DNA of 64,000 bases from DATIKM01 sp035477595 (GCA_035477595.1 DATIKM010000012.1:1-64000), one strand, 5' to 3'. Numbered from the stretch's first letter, positions 6,658-15,857 are shown. Notes: generated from the sequence alone by a model not told the origin. Made by a program: numbers and translations.

Positions 6658-9408
6658 ATGGCACCCATGAAGCCCGGAACCATTCGAGCGGAGACCGCAA
6701 GCGACATCCTGCGGCAGCGTGAACGCCCACTTGACGTCTTTTTCCGGCCATCGAACGTGGCCGTGATCGGCGCATCGGAGAGCCCCGGCAGCGTGGGGCG
6801 CACGCTCCTGTGGAACCTGATCAGCAACCCCTTCGGCGGCACGGTGTTCCCCGTCAACCCCAAGCGCCCCAGCGTCCTGGGGATCAAGGCCTACCCGTCG
6901 GTGAGCGCAGTTCCGGAAGCCGTCGATCTGGCGGTGGTCATCACACCCTCGCGCACGGTTCCCGCCATCATCGAGGAGTGCGGTCAGGCCGGCGTCCGAG
7001 GAGCGATTGTCATCTCAGCCGGCTTCAAGGAGATCGGCGCGGAGGGCATCGCGCTCGAGCAGGAGATGCTGGCGATCGCGCGCCGCCATCGCATGCGCAT
7101 CATCGGTCCGAACTGCCTCGGTGCCATGTGCCCGCCGACTGGCGTGAACGCCACGTTCGCCTCCGCGATGGCACGCCCCGGGACCGTCGGGTTCCTCAGC
7201 CAGAGCGGTGCGCTCTGCACCTCCGTGCTCGACTGGAGCCTGAAGGAGCTCGTCGGGTTCAGCGCCTTCATCTCCATCGGCGCGATGGTGGACGTCGGTT
7301 GGGGCGACCTCATCGACTACCTGGGGGACGACCCGCACACGCGGAGCATTCTCATCTACATGGAGTCTGTCGGCAACGCCCGCGCCTTCCTGTCCGCGGC
7401 GCGCGAGGTGGCGCTCGCCAAGCCCATCATCGTCATCAAGGCAGGGCGCACTGAAGCGGCGGCGAAGGCCGCCGCTTCGCACACCGGGTCGATGACCGGC
7501 AGCGATGAGGTGCTCGACGCGGCGTTCCGGCGGTCCGGCGTGCTCCGCGTGAACGCGATCTCCGACCTCTTCTACATGGCGGAGATCCTTGCTCGGCAGC
7601 CGCGCCCGAAGGGACCACGCCTCACCATCCTGACGAACGCCGGAGGGCCAGGCGTTCTGGCCACGGACGCCCTGATCACCAACGGCGGCGAGCTCGCCCC
7701 GCTCGGACCGGAGACGATCGAAGAGCTGAACAAGATCCTGCCGCCGCAGTGGAGCCGCGCGAACCCGATCGACGTGCTCGGAGACGCCCCGCCGGAGCGC
7801 TACGCCAAGGCGGTCGAGATCGTGTCGAAGGATCCGAACAGCGACGGGTTGCTCGTCGTCCTTACCCCGCAGGCGATGACCGACCCCACCCAGACCGCCG
7901 AGCACCTTCGAGCGCACGCGCGGCTGCCCGGCAAGCCAATCCTCGCAAGCTGGATGGGCGGGGCCGACGTGCTGGCGGGCGAGCAGATTCTGAACCGCGC
8001 CGGCATACCCACGTTCCCCTACCCGGACAGCGCTGCCCGCGCGTTCCAGTACATGTGGTCCTACAGCTACAACCTGCGCGGCCTCTACGAGACCCCAAGC
8101 GTGCGCGCCGACATCGGGATCGACGGGCCCGATCGCGCGACGGCCGCAGCCATCATCGACCAGGTCGCAGCCACGGGACGCACCATCCTCACCGAGTGCG
8201 AATCGAAGCTGCTTCTCAAGGCCTACGGCATCCCGACGGTCGAGACCAAGGTTGCCAGCACTCCGGACGAGGCGGCCGCCTTCGCGGAGGCGTTCGGCTT
8301 CCCGGTGGTGCTGAAGCTCAACTCCGAGACCATCACCCACAAGACCGACGTGGGCGGCGTGCAGCTCAACCTCCGATCCACGGCCACCGTAAAGTCCGCC
8401 TTCGAGGCTATCGCGAGGTCCGTGGAGGAGAAGGCAGGCGCCGACCACTTCCACGGCTGTACGGTGCAGCCGATGATCAGGACCGAGGGCTACGAGATCA
8501 TCCTGGGCTCGAGCATCGACCCGCAGTTCGGCCCGGTACTGCTCTTCGGGGCCGGTGGGCAGCTTGTCGAGGTGCTCCGCGATCGCTCCCTCGCACTGCC
8601 GCCGCTGAACTCCACGCTGGCCCGCCGCATGATGGAGCAGACACGGATACACGAGGCGCTGCTGGGCGTGCGCGGCCGCCGGCCGTGCGACATGGCGGCG
8701 CTCGAGCACCTCATGGTGGTCTTCAGCCTGCTGGTGGTCGAGCAGCGGCGCATCAAGGAAATCGACATCAACCCGCTGATGGCGTCCCCCGACGGTCACC
8801 TTGCCCTCGACGCCAGGGTGGTGCTCCACGATAGGGACGTCCGCGACGAGGACCTACCGCGGCTGGCCATCCGCCCGTACCCCATACAGCACGTCACGCC
8901 GTGGGTGCTCAAGGACGGCAGCGCCGTGACGGTCCGGCCCATCCGGCCCGAGGACGAGCCGCTTGTCGTGCGGTTCCACGAGACGCTCTCCGAGGAGAGC
9001 GTCTACATGCGGTACTTCCACGCGATGAAGCTCAGCCAGCGTGTGGCGCACGACCGGCTGGTGCGCATCTGCTTTATCGACTACGACCGCGAGATAGCCC
9101 TGGTGGCAGAGCGCGACAATCCGCAGACGGGCGATCCCGAGATCCTGGGAGTGGCGCGCTTCGGCAAGATTCACGGCACGAACGACGCTGAGTTCTCGAT
9201 GCTCGTGGGCGACCGCTGGCAGGGGCTCGGTCTCGGCACGGAGCTACTGAGCAAGCTCATCGAGATTGGGCGGGACGAGAAGGTGGCCCGGATCATCGCC
9301 GACATCCTGCCCGAGAACTACGTGATGCAGCACGTGTGCGAGAAGCTGGGCTTCAAGCTGGAGCGGACGATGGGCGCCGACATGGTGAAGGCGGCGGTCG
9401 TCCTGTAG
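6658..9408 (+). CDS. Fused ADP-forming acyl-CoA synthetase / GNAT acetyltransferase (PatZ-like)
   Basis: 916 residues with four modules. A CoA-binding Rossmann domain starts at VAVIGASESPGSVG (about 34-47). A succinyl-CoA ligase-like domain carries the phospho-histidine candidate His275 in ASHTGSMTG. An ATP-grasp beta-subunit-like domain (about 495-720) contains GFPVVLKLNSETITHKTDVGG. A C-terminal GNAT domain (about 750-910) contains the acetyl-CoA loop RWQGLGLGTELLSKLI. Relatives such as Pat/PatZ acetylate protein lysines, including acetyl-CoA synthetase, while the ligase half may sense or make acyl-CoA. It is cytosolic. ATG 6658 has a close GGAG; the ATG at 6667 is an alternative. No neighbouring acs gene is seen. 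Confidence 0.9.
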   Translation: MAPMKPGTIRAETASDILRQRERPLDVFFRPSNVAVIGASESPGSVGRTLLWNLISNPFGGTVFPVNPKRPSVLGIKAYPSVSAVPEAVDLAVVITPSRTVPAIIEECGQAGVRGAIVISAGFKEIGAEGIALEQEMLAIARRHRMRIIGPNCLGAMCPPTGVNATFASAMARPGTVGFLSQSGALCTSVLDWSLKELVGFSAFISIGAMVDVGWGDLIDYLGDDPHTRSILIYMESVGNARAFLSAAREVALAKPIIVIKAGRTEAAAKAAASHTGSMTGSDEVLDAAFRRSGVLRVNAISDLFYMAEILARQPRPKGPRLTILTNAGGPGVLATDALITNGGELAPLGPETIEELNKILPPQWSRANPIDVLGDAPPERYAKAVEIVSKDPNSDGLLVVLTPQAMTDPTQTAEHLRAHARLPGKPILASWMGGADVLAGEQILNRAGIPTFPYPDSAARAFQYMWSYSYNLRGLYETPSVRADIGIDGPDRATAAAIIDQVAATGRTILTECESKLLLKAYGIPTVETKVASTPDEAAAFAEAFGFPVVLKLNSETITHKTDVGGVQLNLRSTATVKSAFEAIARSVEEKAGADHFHGCTVQPMIRTEGYEIILGSSIDPQFGPVLLFGAGGQLVEVLRDRSLALPPLNSTLARRMMEQTRIHEALLGVRGRRPCDMAALEHLMVVFSLLVVEQRRIKEIDINPLMASPDGHLALDARVVLHDRDVRDEDLPRLAIRPYPIQHVTPWVLKDGSAVTVRPIRPEDEPLVVRFHETLSEESVYMRYFHAMKLSQRVAHDRLVRICFIDYDREIALVAERDNPQTGDPEILGVARFGKIHGTNDAEFSMLVGDRWQGLGLGTELLSKLIEIGRDEKVARIIADILPENYVMQHVCEKLGFKLERTMGADMVKAAVVL

Positions 9409-9788
9409 AGCCTGCGCAAGCGGCTGGCGAACACAACCCGCTGTGGCTGGCCTCCTCCGGGCGCGCCACGTGCGAAGCGCCTGCATGTGCGGTGACCAGG
9501 TGGACCGGGTGACTTCGACCACCTGCCGCTCGTTCGGCGAGGAGAAGACCCCGCCAACCGTCTCCGAATCTCTGCTTCGAGCGGCTGCCGGGGGAGCATG
9601 TCCACACGCGCTGGATCACGCAGGAGCGCAGACCTGTTCCGCTCGCGGCAGGCGCGTGCGGCGCCGATGCGTGCTCGCCGTGCGCGTCCAGATGCTGGAG
9701 GCTCATCGGCGTCCCGCCTTCGAGAGGCAGGAGATGCGCTCCCAGGGGGCGCCGCTCGCGTAGGCGGAGGAAACGGAGGGCTGATGGG
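9409..9788. other. 380-bp stretch without a gene
   Basis: Between the acyl-CoA synthetase stop and the terminator hairpin at 9789, open frames on both strands are short, Arg/Ala/Cys-rich and without motifs. I see no RNA gene. Nothing else recognised. Confidence 0.5.
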
Positions 9789-9821
9789 CTGCCGGCGGAG
9801 CCTGCGCAGCTCCGCCGGCAG
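9789..9821. terminator. Bidirectional terminator hairpin
   Basis: A perfect 13-bp stem (9789-9801 with 9809-9821, core GCCGGCGGAGC) has a 7-nt loop. It sits 15 bp beyond the stop of the minus-strand isomerase-like gene and between two convergent genes, as expected of a shared terminator. There is no T-run. Confidence 0.65.
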
Positions 9822-9835
9822 AGCGTAGGCAGCGC

Positions 9836-10687
9836 CTACCTGTAGCGGGCCAGCAGCCTCTCGAAGTTGCGCAGACACTTCTCCACGCACTCCAGCGGCG
9901 GGAACGCGTGGCTCTCCATCTCGATGATGTACCACTGCGTCCGGCCGGTCCGCCGCAGGAGCGGCAGCACCTCCGACCAGCGTACATCGCCCTCGCCGAT
10001 CAGCGCCCTGGGGTTCGTGGCCGAGAACTCCTTGATGTGCACCGTCAGGGCGCGCCCGGGATACCTCCGCAGGAACGGCATCGCCTGGGCGCCCCCGGCG
10101 AGCGCGTTGCCGGTGTCAAACTGCATCACGACGCGCCGGGGCGTGTTGCTGAAGAACGTGTCCCAGGGCAACTCTCCGTCCAGCGGCCTGAACTCCTCGC
10201 TGTGGTTGTGGTAACCCACGTACATGCCGTGCGGCTCGAGCCTGCGGGAGATCTCCGTAAAGAGGCGCGCCGTCTCCAGCCACGCCTGCCGGGTGGCCGT
10301 CCGCTCGCGCGGGAGTCCCGGCACAATGAGGAAGCGGTTGCCAAGAGTCCTGTTGAACGCGATGGTGCCCTCGAGGTTGTCGCCGAGCAGCGACTCGAGG
10401 CTGACGTGCGATCCGCAGGCCACGAGGTTGTTCTCGTCCAGCAGCCTGCGGAGCTCCTCTGCGGACCGTCCGTGGTACCCGGCGAACTCGACGCCCTGGT
10501 ACCCCATGCGGGCCACTGCGCGCAGGACACCCGGCAGGTCCCTGGCGCACTCGTCGCGAACGGAGTAGAGCTGCAGCCCGATCCGCGGGCGGTTGCGCGT
10601 CTCGCGCCCCTGCGCGGACGCCAACACGGGCGCCAGCACGGCGGCGGCGAGACCCGAGAGCAGGAGAAACCTCATCGCGAAGCGCAT
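9836..10687 (-). CDS. Secreted sugar phosphate isomerase/epimerase-like protein (AP endonuclease 2 fold)
   Basis: 283 residues from the ATG at 10687; another in-frame ATG lies at 10717. The N-terminus (MRFAMRFLLLSGLAAAVLAPVLASAQG) is a signal peptide. The rest is a xylose-isomerase-like TIM barrel: IGLQLYSVRDE at strand 1, GYQGVEFAGYHG, then metal-site candidates YVGYHNHSEEF, MQFDTGN and LTVHIKEFS, ending IIEMES. Such exported barrels probably isomerise or epimerise modified sugars in the periplasm or outside the cell; the substrate is not predictable. GGAAAGG upstream favours 10687. It is divergent from xseA. Confidence 0.85.
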   Translation of the reverse strand: MRFAMRFLLLSGLAAAVLAPVLASAQGRETRNRPRIGLQLYSVRDECARDLPGVLRAVARMGYQGVEFAGYHGRSAEELRRLLDENNLVACGSHVSLESLLGDNLEGTIAFNRTLGNRFLIVPGLPRERTATRQAWLETARLFTEISRRLEPHGMYVGYHNHSEEFRPLDGELPWDTFFSNTPRRVVMQFDTGNALAGGAQAMPFLRRYPGRALTVHIKEFSATNPRALIGEGDVRWSEVLPLLRRTGRTQWYIIEMESHAFPPLECVEKCLRNFERLLARYR

Positions 10688-10830
10688 GGTGCGTTGCACC
10701 ACCTTTCCGGCCGCCATGCACCCGTGTGGGCCAGGGGCCTGTGACGCGCGGGTAGTTCGAGACCGAAGGCCGCCGGACCTGCGCCAGATGCGAAGCGTCC
10801 ACGCGCTTGGCAGAGCGGGAGCGATGGTCG

Positions 10831-12219
10831 ATGCCTGAACAGCGCTACATCACGCTGTCTGAGCTTGCCCAGGCCATCCGGGGCGCCGTGCGCGAGCGGT
10901 TCGGCGAGGCCGTGTGGCTGCTCGCCGAAATCGCCTCCGTGCAGGTGTCGCGCGCCGGCCACGTGTATATCGACCTGGTTGAGAAGGACCGGGAGACCGT
11001 GCTCGCCGACATGAAGGCCGTTGTCTGGTCACGCTCGGCCAGAATCCTGGACGAGTTCGAGGCCGCCACGGGCAAGCCGCTCACGGCGGGAATGCAGGTG
11101 CTGATGGCAGCGCGCCCGGACTTCCACGAGCGCTACGGGCTGAAGCTGTTCATCGAGGCGATCAACGCGGAGTTCACGCTGGGCCAGATGGCGCTCAGCA
11201 GGCGCGAGGTGATCGAGCGACTTCGCGCGGAGGACCTCTGGGAAGCGAACAAGCGCCTCGAGATGCCGCGGGCTCCGCAGCGGCTCGCCGTGGTCTCGTC
11301 GGAGCACGCAGCCGGCCTGCAGGACTTCCTGCACCAGCTCGCCACCAACGACGAGGGGGTGACCTTCCGGCCAGAGCTGTTCGCCGCCGCGATGCAGGGC
11401 GACACGGCGGAGGCCTCCATCGTCGAAGCCTTCGCGCGGATCGCCCGCGTGGCCAGGCGCTACGACGTCGCCGTGCTCCTGCGCGGCGGCGGCTCCCAGG
11501 TGGACCTGAGCTGCTTCGACACGTACGGAGTCGCGGCCGCCGTGGCGCGCTGCCCGATCCCCGTGATCACCGGGATCGGACACGAGCGAGACGAGTCGGT
11601 CGCCGATATGGTGGCGCACACGCGCATGAAGACGCCCACCGCCGCCGCCGAGTACCTGATCGGGCGCGTGGGCGCGTTCGCCGACGCGATCGAGGACCTG
11701 TGGCGGAGAGCCGTCGGCGGTGCGTCCGACACCCTGGGGTCGGCACGGCAGGGCCTGGACAGCGCGTGCGAGCGGCTGGCGAGCGCGGCGCGGGGGCATA
11801 CGGGCGTGGCCTCGCGCGGCCTGGAGGATGCGGCACGCCGGCTGGCTGGATCGGCGCGGGACGCGCTCCGGGACCGGAGCGGCGCACTCCGAGAGGCCGC
11901 GCACGGGCTCCGCTACGGTGCGCTGCGGCGCACGGTGGTCTGGGAAGGGCGTGTGGATCATCTTGCGGCGCGCCTTCGTTTGGCGGCGTTGAGGGGGCTC
12001 GCCCTCACCGCCGAACGCCTCGAGGCAGCGGGGCGCCGGGTGGGCGACCTGGACCCGGCGGCGGTGCTGCGGCGCGGGTACACCATCACACGCATCGGAG
12101 GACGCGCCGTCACGCGCGCGGGGGACGTGCGCCCCGGCGACGAGATCGAGACGGTGCTGCACGAGGGCCGGCTCCGCAGCACGGTAACCGGCACGGAAGG
12201 AGCGGGCGATGCGCGGTGA
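10831..12219 (+). CDS. xseA: Exodeoxyribonuclease VII large subunit
   Basis: 462 residues. The N-terminal OB-fold (about 5-100) begins ITLSELAQAIRGAVRERFGEAVWLLAEI. The catalytic core follows with RLAVVSSEHAAGLQDFLHQL, the block VLLRGGGSQVDLSCFD and VITGIGHERDESVADMVAH. A long helical region (about 280-400) comes before the small C-terminal domain DPAAVLRRGYTITR. With XseB it degrades single-stranded DNA to oligonucleotides in repair. The start is ATG 10831, whose MPEQRYITLSEL fits the family. It overlaps xseB by 11 bp, so the two are translationally coupled. Confidence 0.95.
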   Translation: MPEQRYITLSELAQAIRGAVRERFGEAVWLLAEIASVQVSRAGHVYIDLVEKDRETVLADMKAVVWSRSARILDEFEAATGKPLTAGMQVLMAARPDFHERYGLKLFIEAINAEFTLGQMALSRREVIERLRAEDLWEANKRLEMPRAPQRLAVVSSEHAAGLQDFLHQLATNDEGVTFRPELFAAAMQGDTAEASIVEAFARIARVARRYDVAVLLRGGGSQVDLSCFDTYGVAAAVARCPIPVITGIGHERDESVADMVAHTRMKTPTAAAEYLIGRVGAFADAIEDLWRRAVGGASDTLGSARQGLDSACERLASAARGHTGVASRGLEDAARRLAGSARDALRDRSGALREAAHGLRYGALRRTVVWEGRVDHLAARLRLAALRGLALTAERLEAAGRRVGDLDPAAVLRRGYTITRIGGRAVTRAGDVRPGDEIETVLHEGRLRSTVTGTEGAGDAR

Positions 12220-12586
12220 GTTGACCTACAGCCAGGCCTTCGCGCGGCTGGAGGAGATCGTGGCGGAGATCGAGGCCGGCGAGGTCGACGTCGACCGCCT
12301 CGCGGCGCGCGTGAAGGAGGCATCCGAACTGATCCGCAAGTGCCGCGCGCGGCTGGCCGGCGCCGAGGAAGAGGTGGGCAAGGTGCTCGCCGCGATGGAA
12401 GAGATCGCGGAGACGCCGGCAGGCGCGACCGCAGCCGCCCCTCCCGCGCCAGCGACCGCCCGGCGGTCCCGATCGCCCCGGAACGCCGAGCCCGCCGAGC
12501 CGGCCCCGGCGGCGGCGCCGGCGGCGGCAGGGCCCCAGCCCTCGCTCCTTGAGGACGACGACTTCGACCCGTTTGCGGATCGGTAG
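12209..12586 (+). CDS. xseB: Exodeoxyribonuclease VII small subunit with extended acidic-tipped tail
   Basis: 125 residues, against about 60-80 for typical XseB. Residues 1-65 are the family helical pair (LTYSQAFARLEEIVAEIEAGEVDVDRL...). Residues 66-110 form an Ala/Pro-rich flexible linker, and the end is the acidic-aromatic tip EDDDFDPFADR (115-125). The small subunit activates and multimerises on XseA. The tip resembles the acidic C-terminal peptide of single-strand-binding protein, an observation by eye only. Its start lies inside the end of xseA. Confidence 0.93.
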   Translation: MRGELTYSQAFARLEEIVAEIEAGEVDVDRLAARVKEASELIRKCRARLAGAEEEVGKVLAAMEEIAETPAGATAAAPPAPATARRSRSPRNAEPAEPAPAAAPAAAGPQPSLLEDDDFDPFADR

Positions 12587-12594
12587 ATCGGCAC

Positions 12595-13818
12595 ATGGGG
12601 AGACGACGCGCCGTTGACCTGCAGGCCATCCGGGTTGAGCTGCGATGCATCCTGCGCGCCGGCGCGGCCGACGCGGGCTCTCCCTCCTCGCGCGAACGGC
12701 GCCTGAAGCGGTTCCGCGAGTCATTCGAGGAAGCGATCGCCGGCGCCGGCGCGGCGCTCACCCATCCTGTCGCGCGCGGCCTGTTGGCGACATTCCCCGA
12801 CCCGATCGCGGCGGCGCACTGCGTGACCGGGGCCCGCACTGCCCTGGCGGACGACGAGGCCTGCGGAGCGCTCGACGTGTCGGCGGCGCTCCACATCGGC
12901 ACCGTCGGCATTGCGCCCGATGGCACGCTCGTTGGGGCCGATGCAGGGCTCGCCGACCGGCTGCTGCAGGCCGCCGAGCTCGGTCAGACCCTCGTGTCGG
13001 AGGCTTACGCGGCGCAGGTTCGCCCGCTCCTGCCCGAGGGGATGGCGCTCGCGGACGCCGGCGAGCGCACGCTCGCAGGGCTGGAGCGGCCGCTACGCGT
13101 CTACCGCCTCACCGCGCCAGGCCTGCGACACACCGCGGACGCCCGCCACGAGGGCGAGCCGGCTCCGGAGCGGATTCGCGTGATGGTGGCCGACGACGAG
13201 GCGCTCTTCCGCGGCGCCCTCGCTCGCCTGCTCCAGCTTGAGCCGGACATTGTGCTCGTGGGCACGGCGCCTAACGGGCAGATCGCGGTCGAGCTCGCCA
13301 CCGCCGAGAGACCCGACGTCGTCCTGATGGACCTCGACATGCCGCGCCTCGACGGCATCGAGGCGACCCGGCGCATCCGCGAAGCGATGCCGGCCACGCA
13401 GGTTGTCATCCTCACAAAGTTCGGCGACGACGAGAACGTCTTCCGCGCGCTCAAGGTTGGCGCCGCTGGCTACGTGCTGAAGGACGCCGACCTCGATCAG
13501 CTCTGCGAATCGGTGCGCGCGGCGCACCGCGGTGAGGGCTACCTCAGCCCCGCGCTCGTGACACGCGTGGTTCGCGAGTTCGCCAGCATGGCCCGCATCG
13601 GCCAGCAGAGCCGCGCCCTCCTCGCCGAGCTGAGTAAGCGCGAGCTGGAGGTTCTCGAGCTCGTCGGACGGGGGTTGCGCAACCGCGAGATCGCCGCCAA
13701 GCTCTACGTGGCCGAGAGGACGGTCAAGAACCACGTCTCCAACATCCTTGCGAAGCTCCAGGTGAACGACCGCACGGCAGCGGCCATCGTCGCGCAGCGG
13801 CACGGCCTCGCCCGCTGA
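12595..13818 (+). CDS. Response regulator (REC-LuxR HTH) with a partial nucleotide-cyclase-like N-terminus
   Basis: 407 residues. Residues 60-175 match only the distal half of a class III adenylate/guanylate cyclase homology domain: LLATFPDPIAAAHC, VSAALHIGTVGIAPDGTLVGADAGLADRL, then ERTLAGLERPLRVYRL. The proximal metal-binding strand is absent, so it is probably not catalytic. Residues 193-315 are a receiver domain with Asp200/Asp201 and phospho-acceptor Asp246 (VVLMDLDMP) and the KDA lysine. Residues 345-403 are a NarL/FixJ helix-turn-helix (LSKRELEVLELV...TVKNHVSNIL). It should bind DNA when phosphorylated. It starts 8 bp after xseB; no histidine kinase is nearby. Confidence 0.88.
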   Translation: MGRRRAVDLQAIRVELRCILRAGAADAGSPSSRERRLKRFRESFEEAIAGAGAALTHPVARGLLATFPDPIAAAHCVTGARTALADDEACGALDVSAALHIGTVGIAPDGTLVGADAGLADRLLQAAELGQTLVSEAYAAQVRPLLPEGMALADAGERTLAGLERPLRVYRLTAPGLRHTADARHEGEPAPERIRVMVADDEALFRGALARLLQLEPDIVLVGTAPNGQIAVELATAERPDVVLMDLDMPRLDGIEATRRIREAMPATQVVILTKFGDDENVFRALKVGAAGYVLKDADLDQLCESVRAAHRGEGYLSPALVTRVVREFASMARIGQQSRALLAELSKRELEVLELVGRGLRNREIAAKLYVAERTVKNHVSNILAKLQVNDRTAAAIVAQRHGLAR

Positions 13819-13921
13819 GCCGCGCTACGGCGGCCGCGGCCATGCGGCCGACCAGAGGCACAGTCGCCGGGGCTGGCGCCCCGCACACCAGCATCGGTTC
13901 GCGTGCATCGCGGGAAGCGCG

Positions 13922-14683
13922 ATGCGGATCGGGAAGAAGGCCGGCATCGCCAGCATCCACCGCATGATTCCACCTCCCCCGCCCGACAGCGCGCCGCGCC
14001 TCGTGCTGGCCTCCGCCTCCCCGCGGCGTCACGAGCTGCTTGGCATGCTGGGCCTCCCCTTCACCGTGGAGACGAGCGCGGTCGACGAGGACGACGCAGA
14101 TGACGGCGATCCCGCCGCGCTGGCCATCGCGTTGGCCGAGCGCAAGGCCGCCGACGTGGCGGCCCGCCTTGCGGACGGCCGCGTGGTCGCGCTCGGCGCC
14201 GACACGGTCGTGGTGCACGACCCCTGGGGCGCTCCGCAGGCGCTCGCCAAGCCCGCCGGCGCAGCGGACGCGCGGCGCATGCTGCGGCTGCTCTCCGGCG
14301 CGGTCCACGTCGTCTGCACGGGCGCCGCCGTGGCGTGGCTGACGGCAGGCCACCCCTACGTGCGCCTGCGTTCCGCGCTCTCCGTGACGGAGGTCGCCTT
14401 CCGCTCCCTCTCCGACGAGGAGATCGCCGCCTACGCCGCGACGGGCGAGCCGGCCGACAAGGCAGGCGCCTACGCCATCCAGGGCGGCGCAGCGGCGTTC
14501 GTCACGGGCATCCGGGGCGACTACTGGAACGTCATCGGGCTGGGGCTCGCGGATGCGCGCCGGCTGCTGCTGCCATGGTTTCCCGCCGTGGGCGCTCCGC
14601 CGGCCCTTCCGCCGCTGCCTTTCGCCGTGAGCTCAGGGCCCGCGCGGCCTCCTCGCTCCCTCCGCGATCCGCGCGGAACGTGA
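13922..14683 (+). CDS. maf: Maf-like nucleotide pyrophosphatase
   Basis: 253 residues, with similarity beginning at residue 26 (LVLASASPRRHELL, the phosphate-binding loop). ALGADTVVVHD supplies the catalytic Asp, followed by SVTEVAFRSLSDEEIAAYAATGEPADKAGAYAIQG and a C-terminal NVIGLGL. The family hydrolyses non-canonical or modified nucleoside triphosphates such as dTTP/UTP analogues, acting as a house-cleaning enzyme or septum inhibitor. An alternative ATG at 13964 lacks a better ribosome-binding site. The last ~40 residues (Pro/Arg-rich) extend beyond the usual family end. Confidence 0.9.
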   Translation: MRIGKKAGIASIHRMIPPPPPDSAPRLVLASASPRRHELLGMLGLPFTVETSAVDEDDADDGDPAALAIALAERKAADVAARLADGRVVALGADTVVVHDPWGAPQALAKPAGAADARRMLRLLSGAVHVVCTGAAVAWLTAGHPYVRLRSALSVTEVAFRSLSDEEIAAYAATGEPADKAGAYAIQGGAAAFVTGIRGDYWNVIGLGLADARRLLLPWFPAVGAPPALPPLPFAVSSGPARPPRSLRDPRGT

Positions 14684-14720
14684 GCCCGGGACGGCGCTCG
14701 CCAGCAGGCGCACCCGCGCG

Positions 14721-14750
14721 TTGCCGGGCTGCTGCGGGGTCAGGTATACT
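14721..14750 (+). promoter_or_regulatory. Promoter of the rpsB operon
   Basis: TTGCCG (14721-14726) and TATACT (14745-14750) with an 18-bp spacer form a good sigma-70-type promoter about 113 bp before rpsB. The roughly 105-nt leader is long enough for the S2-type autoregulation known for rpsB leaders, although I cannot fold it with confidence. Confidence 0.65.
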
Positions 14751-14862
14751 TCTCCGGCCATTGTGCCAGAACGCACCGGCGTGGAGGCGAGGCCGGGTCT
14801 TCGCGGTAAGCGAAGTGGCCCGCCGGGGAAGCGCCGGGAGGAACAACCAGGAGGACGTAACC

Positions 14863-15747
14863 ATGGCATCCCTCTCGATGAAGGAGCTCCTCGAAGCAGG
14901 AGTTCACTTCGGTCATCAGACCCGCCGCTGGAACCCCAAGATGAAGCGATACATCTACGGGGCGCGCAACGGCATCTACATCATTGACCTCCACCAGACC
15001 CTCAAGCTCTTCGACGAGGCGCAGCGGTTCATCCAGCAGACCATAACCGACGGCGGCAACGTGCTCTTCGTCGGCACCAAGAAGCAGGCGCAGGACGCCG
15101 TCCAGGAGAACGCCCGCCGCTGCCGGCAGTTCTTCGTGAACCAGCGCTGGCTGGGCGGCATGCTGACGAACCACCGCACCATCCAGACCCGCGTTCAGCG
15201 CCTCGCCCGCCTGCGGACCATGGAGGCCGACGGCACCCTCGACAAGCTCACCAAGAAGGAAGCGAAGGGGCTGCTGGAGGAGGCCGCCAAGCTCGAGCGC
15301 TACCTGGGCGGAATCAAGGAGCTGCCGCGCCTGCCCGAAGCCATCGTCGTGGTGGACGTCCGCAGGGAGCACATCGCGGTCGCCGAGGCGCGCAAGCTGG
15401 AGATCCCAGTCGTTGCCATCGTAGACACGAACTGCGACCCTGACCTCGTGGACTACGTGATCCCCGGCAACGACGACGCCATCCGCGCCATCAAGCTGAT
15501 CACTGGCAAGATCGCGGACGCGATCATCGATGTGAAGCAGGAGGAGTGGGATCGTGCGGAAGCTGCCGCACTGGCCAGGGCGGAGGGCGTAGAGGAAGTA
15601 AGCGAGGAGGCCGTCGCCGCCCCCGTGGAGCCGTCCGACACCGTGTACCTGGGCGACGAAGAGGACGAGTACGCTCAGATGTACCAGCGCATCAGCGGCG
15701 ATGAGGGCGCGCCCAGTCCGCCCGGCGCTGTCGCCGACGAAGTCTAG
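14863..15747 (+). CDS. rpsB: 30S ribosomal protein S2
   Basis: 294 residues. The hallmark N-terminus MASLSMKELLEAGVHFGHQTRRWNPKM is followed by VLFVGTKKQAQDAV, QRWLGGMLTNHRTI and VAIVDTNCDPDLVDYVIPGNDDAIRAI. A C-terminal extension of about 60 residues is strongly acidic. S2 binds late to the 30S head and helps recruit S1. ATG 14863 follows AGGAGG at 8 nt and begins the conserved sequence. First gene of the rpsB-tsf-pyrH-frr block. Confidence 0.97.
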   Translation: MASLSMKELLEAGVHFGHQTRRWNPKMKRYIYGARNGIYIIDLHQTLKLFDEAQRFIQQTITDGGNVLFVGTKKQAQDAVQENARRCRQFFVNQRWLGGMLTNHRTIQTRVQRLARLRTMEADGTLDKLTKKEAKGLLEEAAKLERYLGGIKELPRLPEAIVVVDVRREHIAVAEARKLEIPVVAIVDTNCDPDLVDYVIPGNDDAIRAIKLITGKIADAIIDVKQEEWDRAEAAALARAEGVEEVSEEAVAAPVEPSDTVYLGDEEDEYAQMYQRISGDEGAPSPPGAVADEV

Positions 15748-15857
15748 ACGGTCCCCGGCGCACGACCGCTTCCGCGGCCGTGCGCGGTCACCCAACCGCC
15801 GCCCGCACCCGACTCCGCAGAGAACGGATGCGGGCGCGGTCCTGACAGGAGCAACCC

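Noticed and set aside
7015..8829. 604-codon open frame on the minus strand
   Set aside because: Antisense to the clearly real acyl-CoA synthetase fusion; no recognisable domains.
9409..9788. Possible small gene after the acyl-CoA synthetase
   Set aside because: Several frames of about 100 codons exist on both strands but none has a ribosome-binding site or recognisable sequence.
13868..13883. Hairpin CGGGGC-TGGC-GCCCCG before maf as terminator
   Set aside because: Only a 6-bp stem without a T-run; such pairs occur by chance in this GC range.
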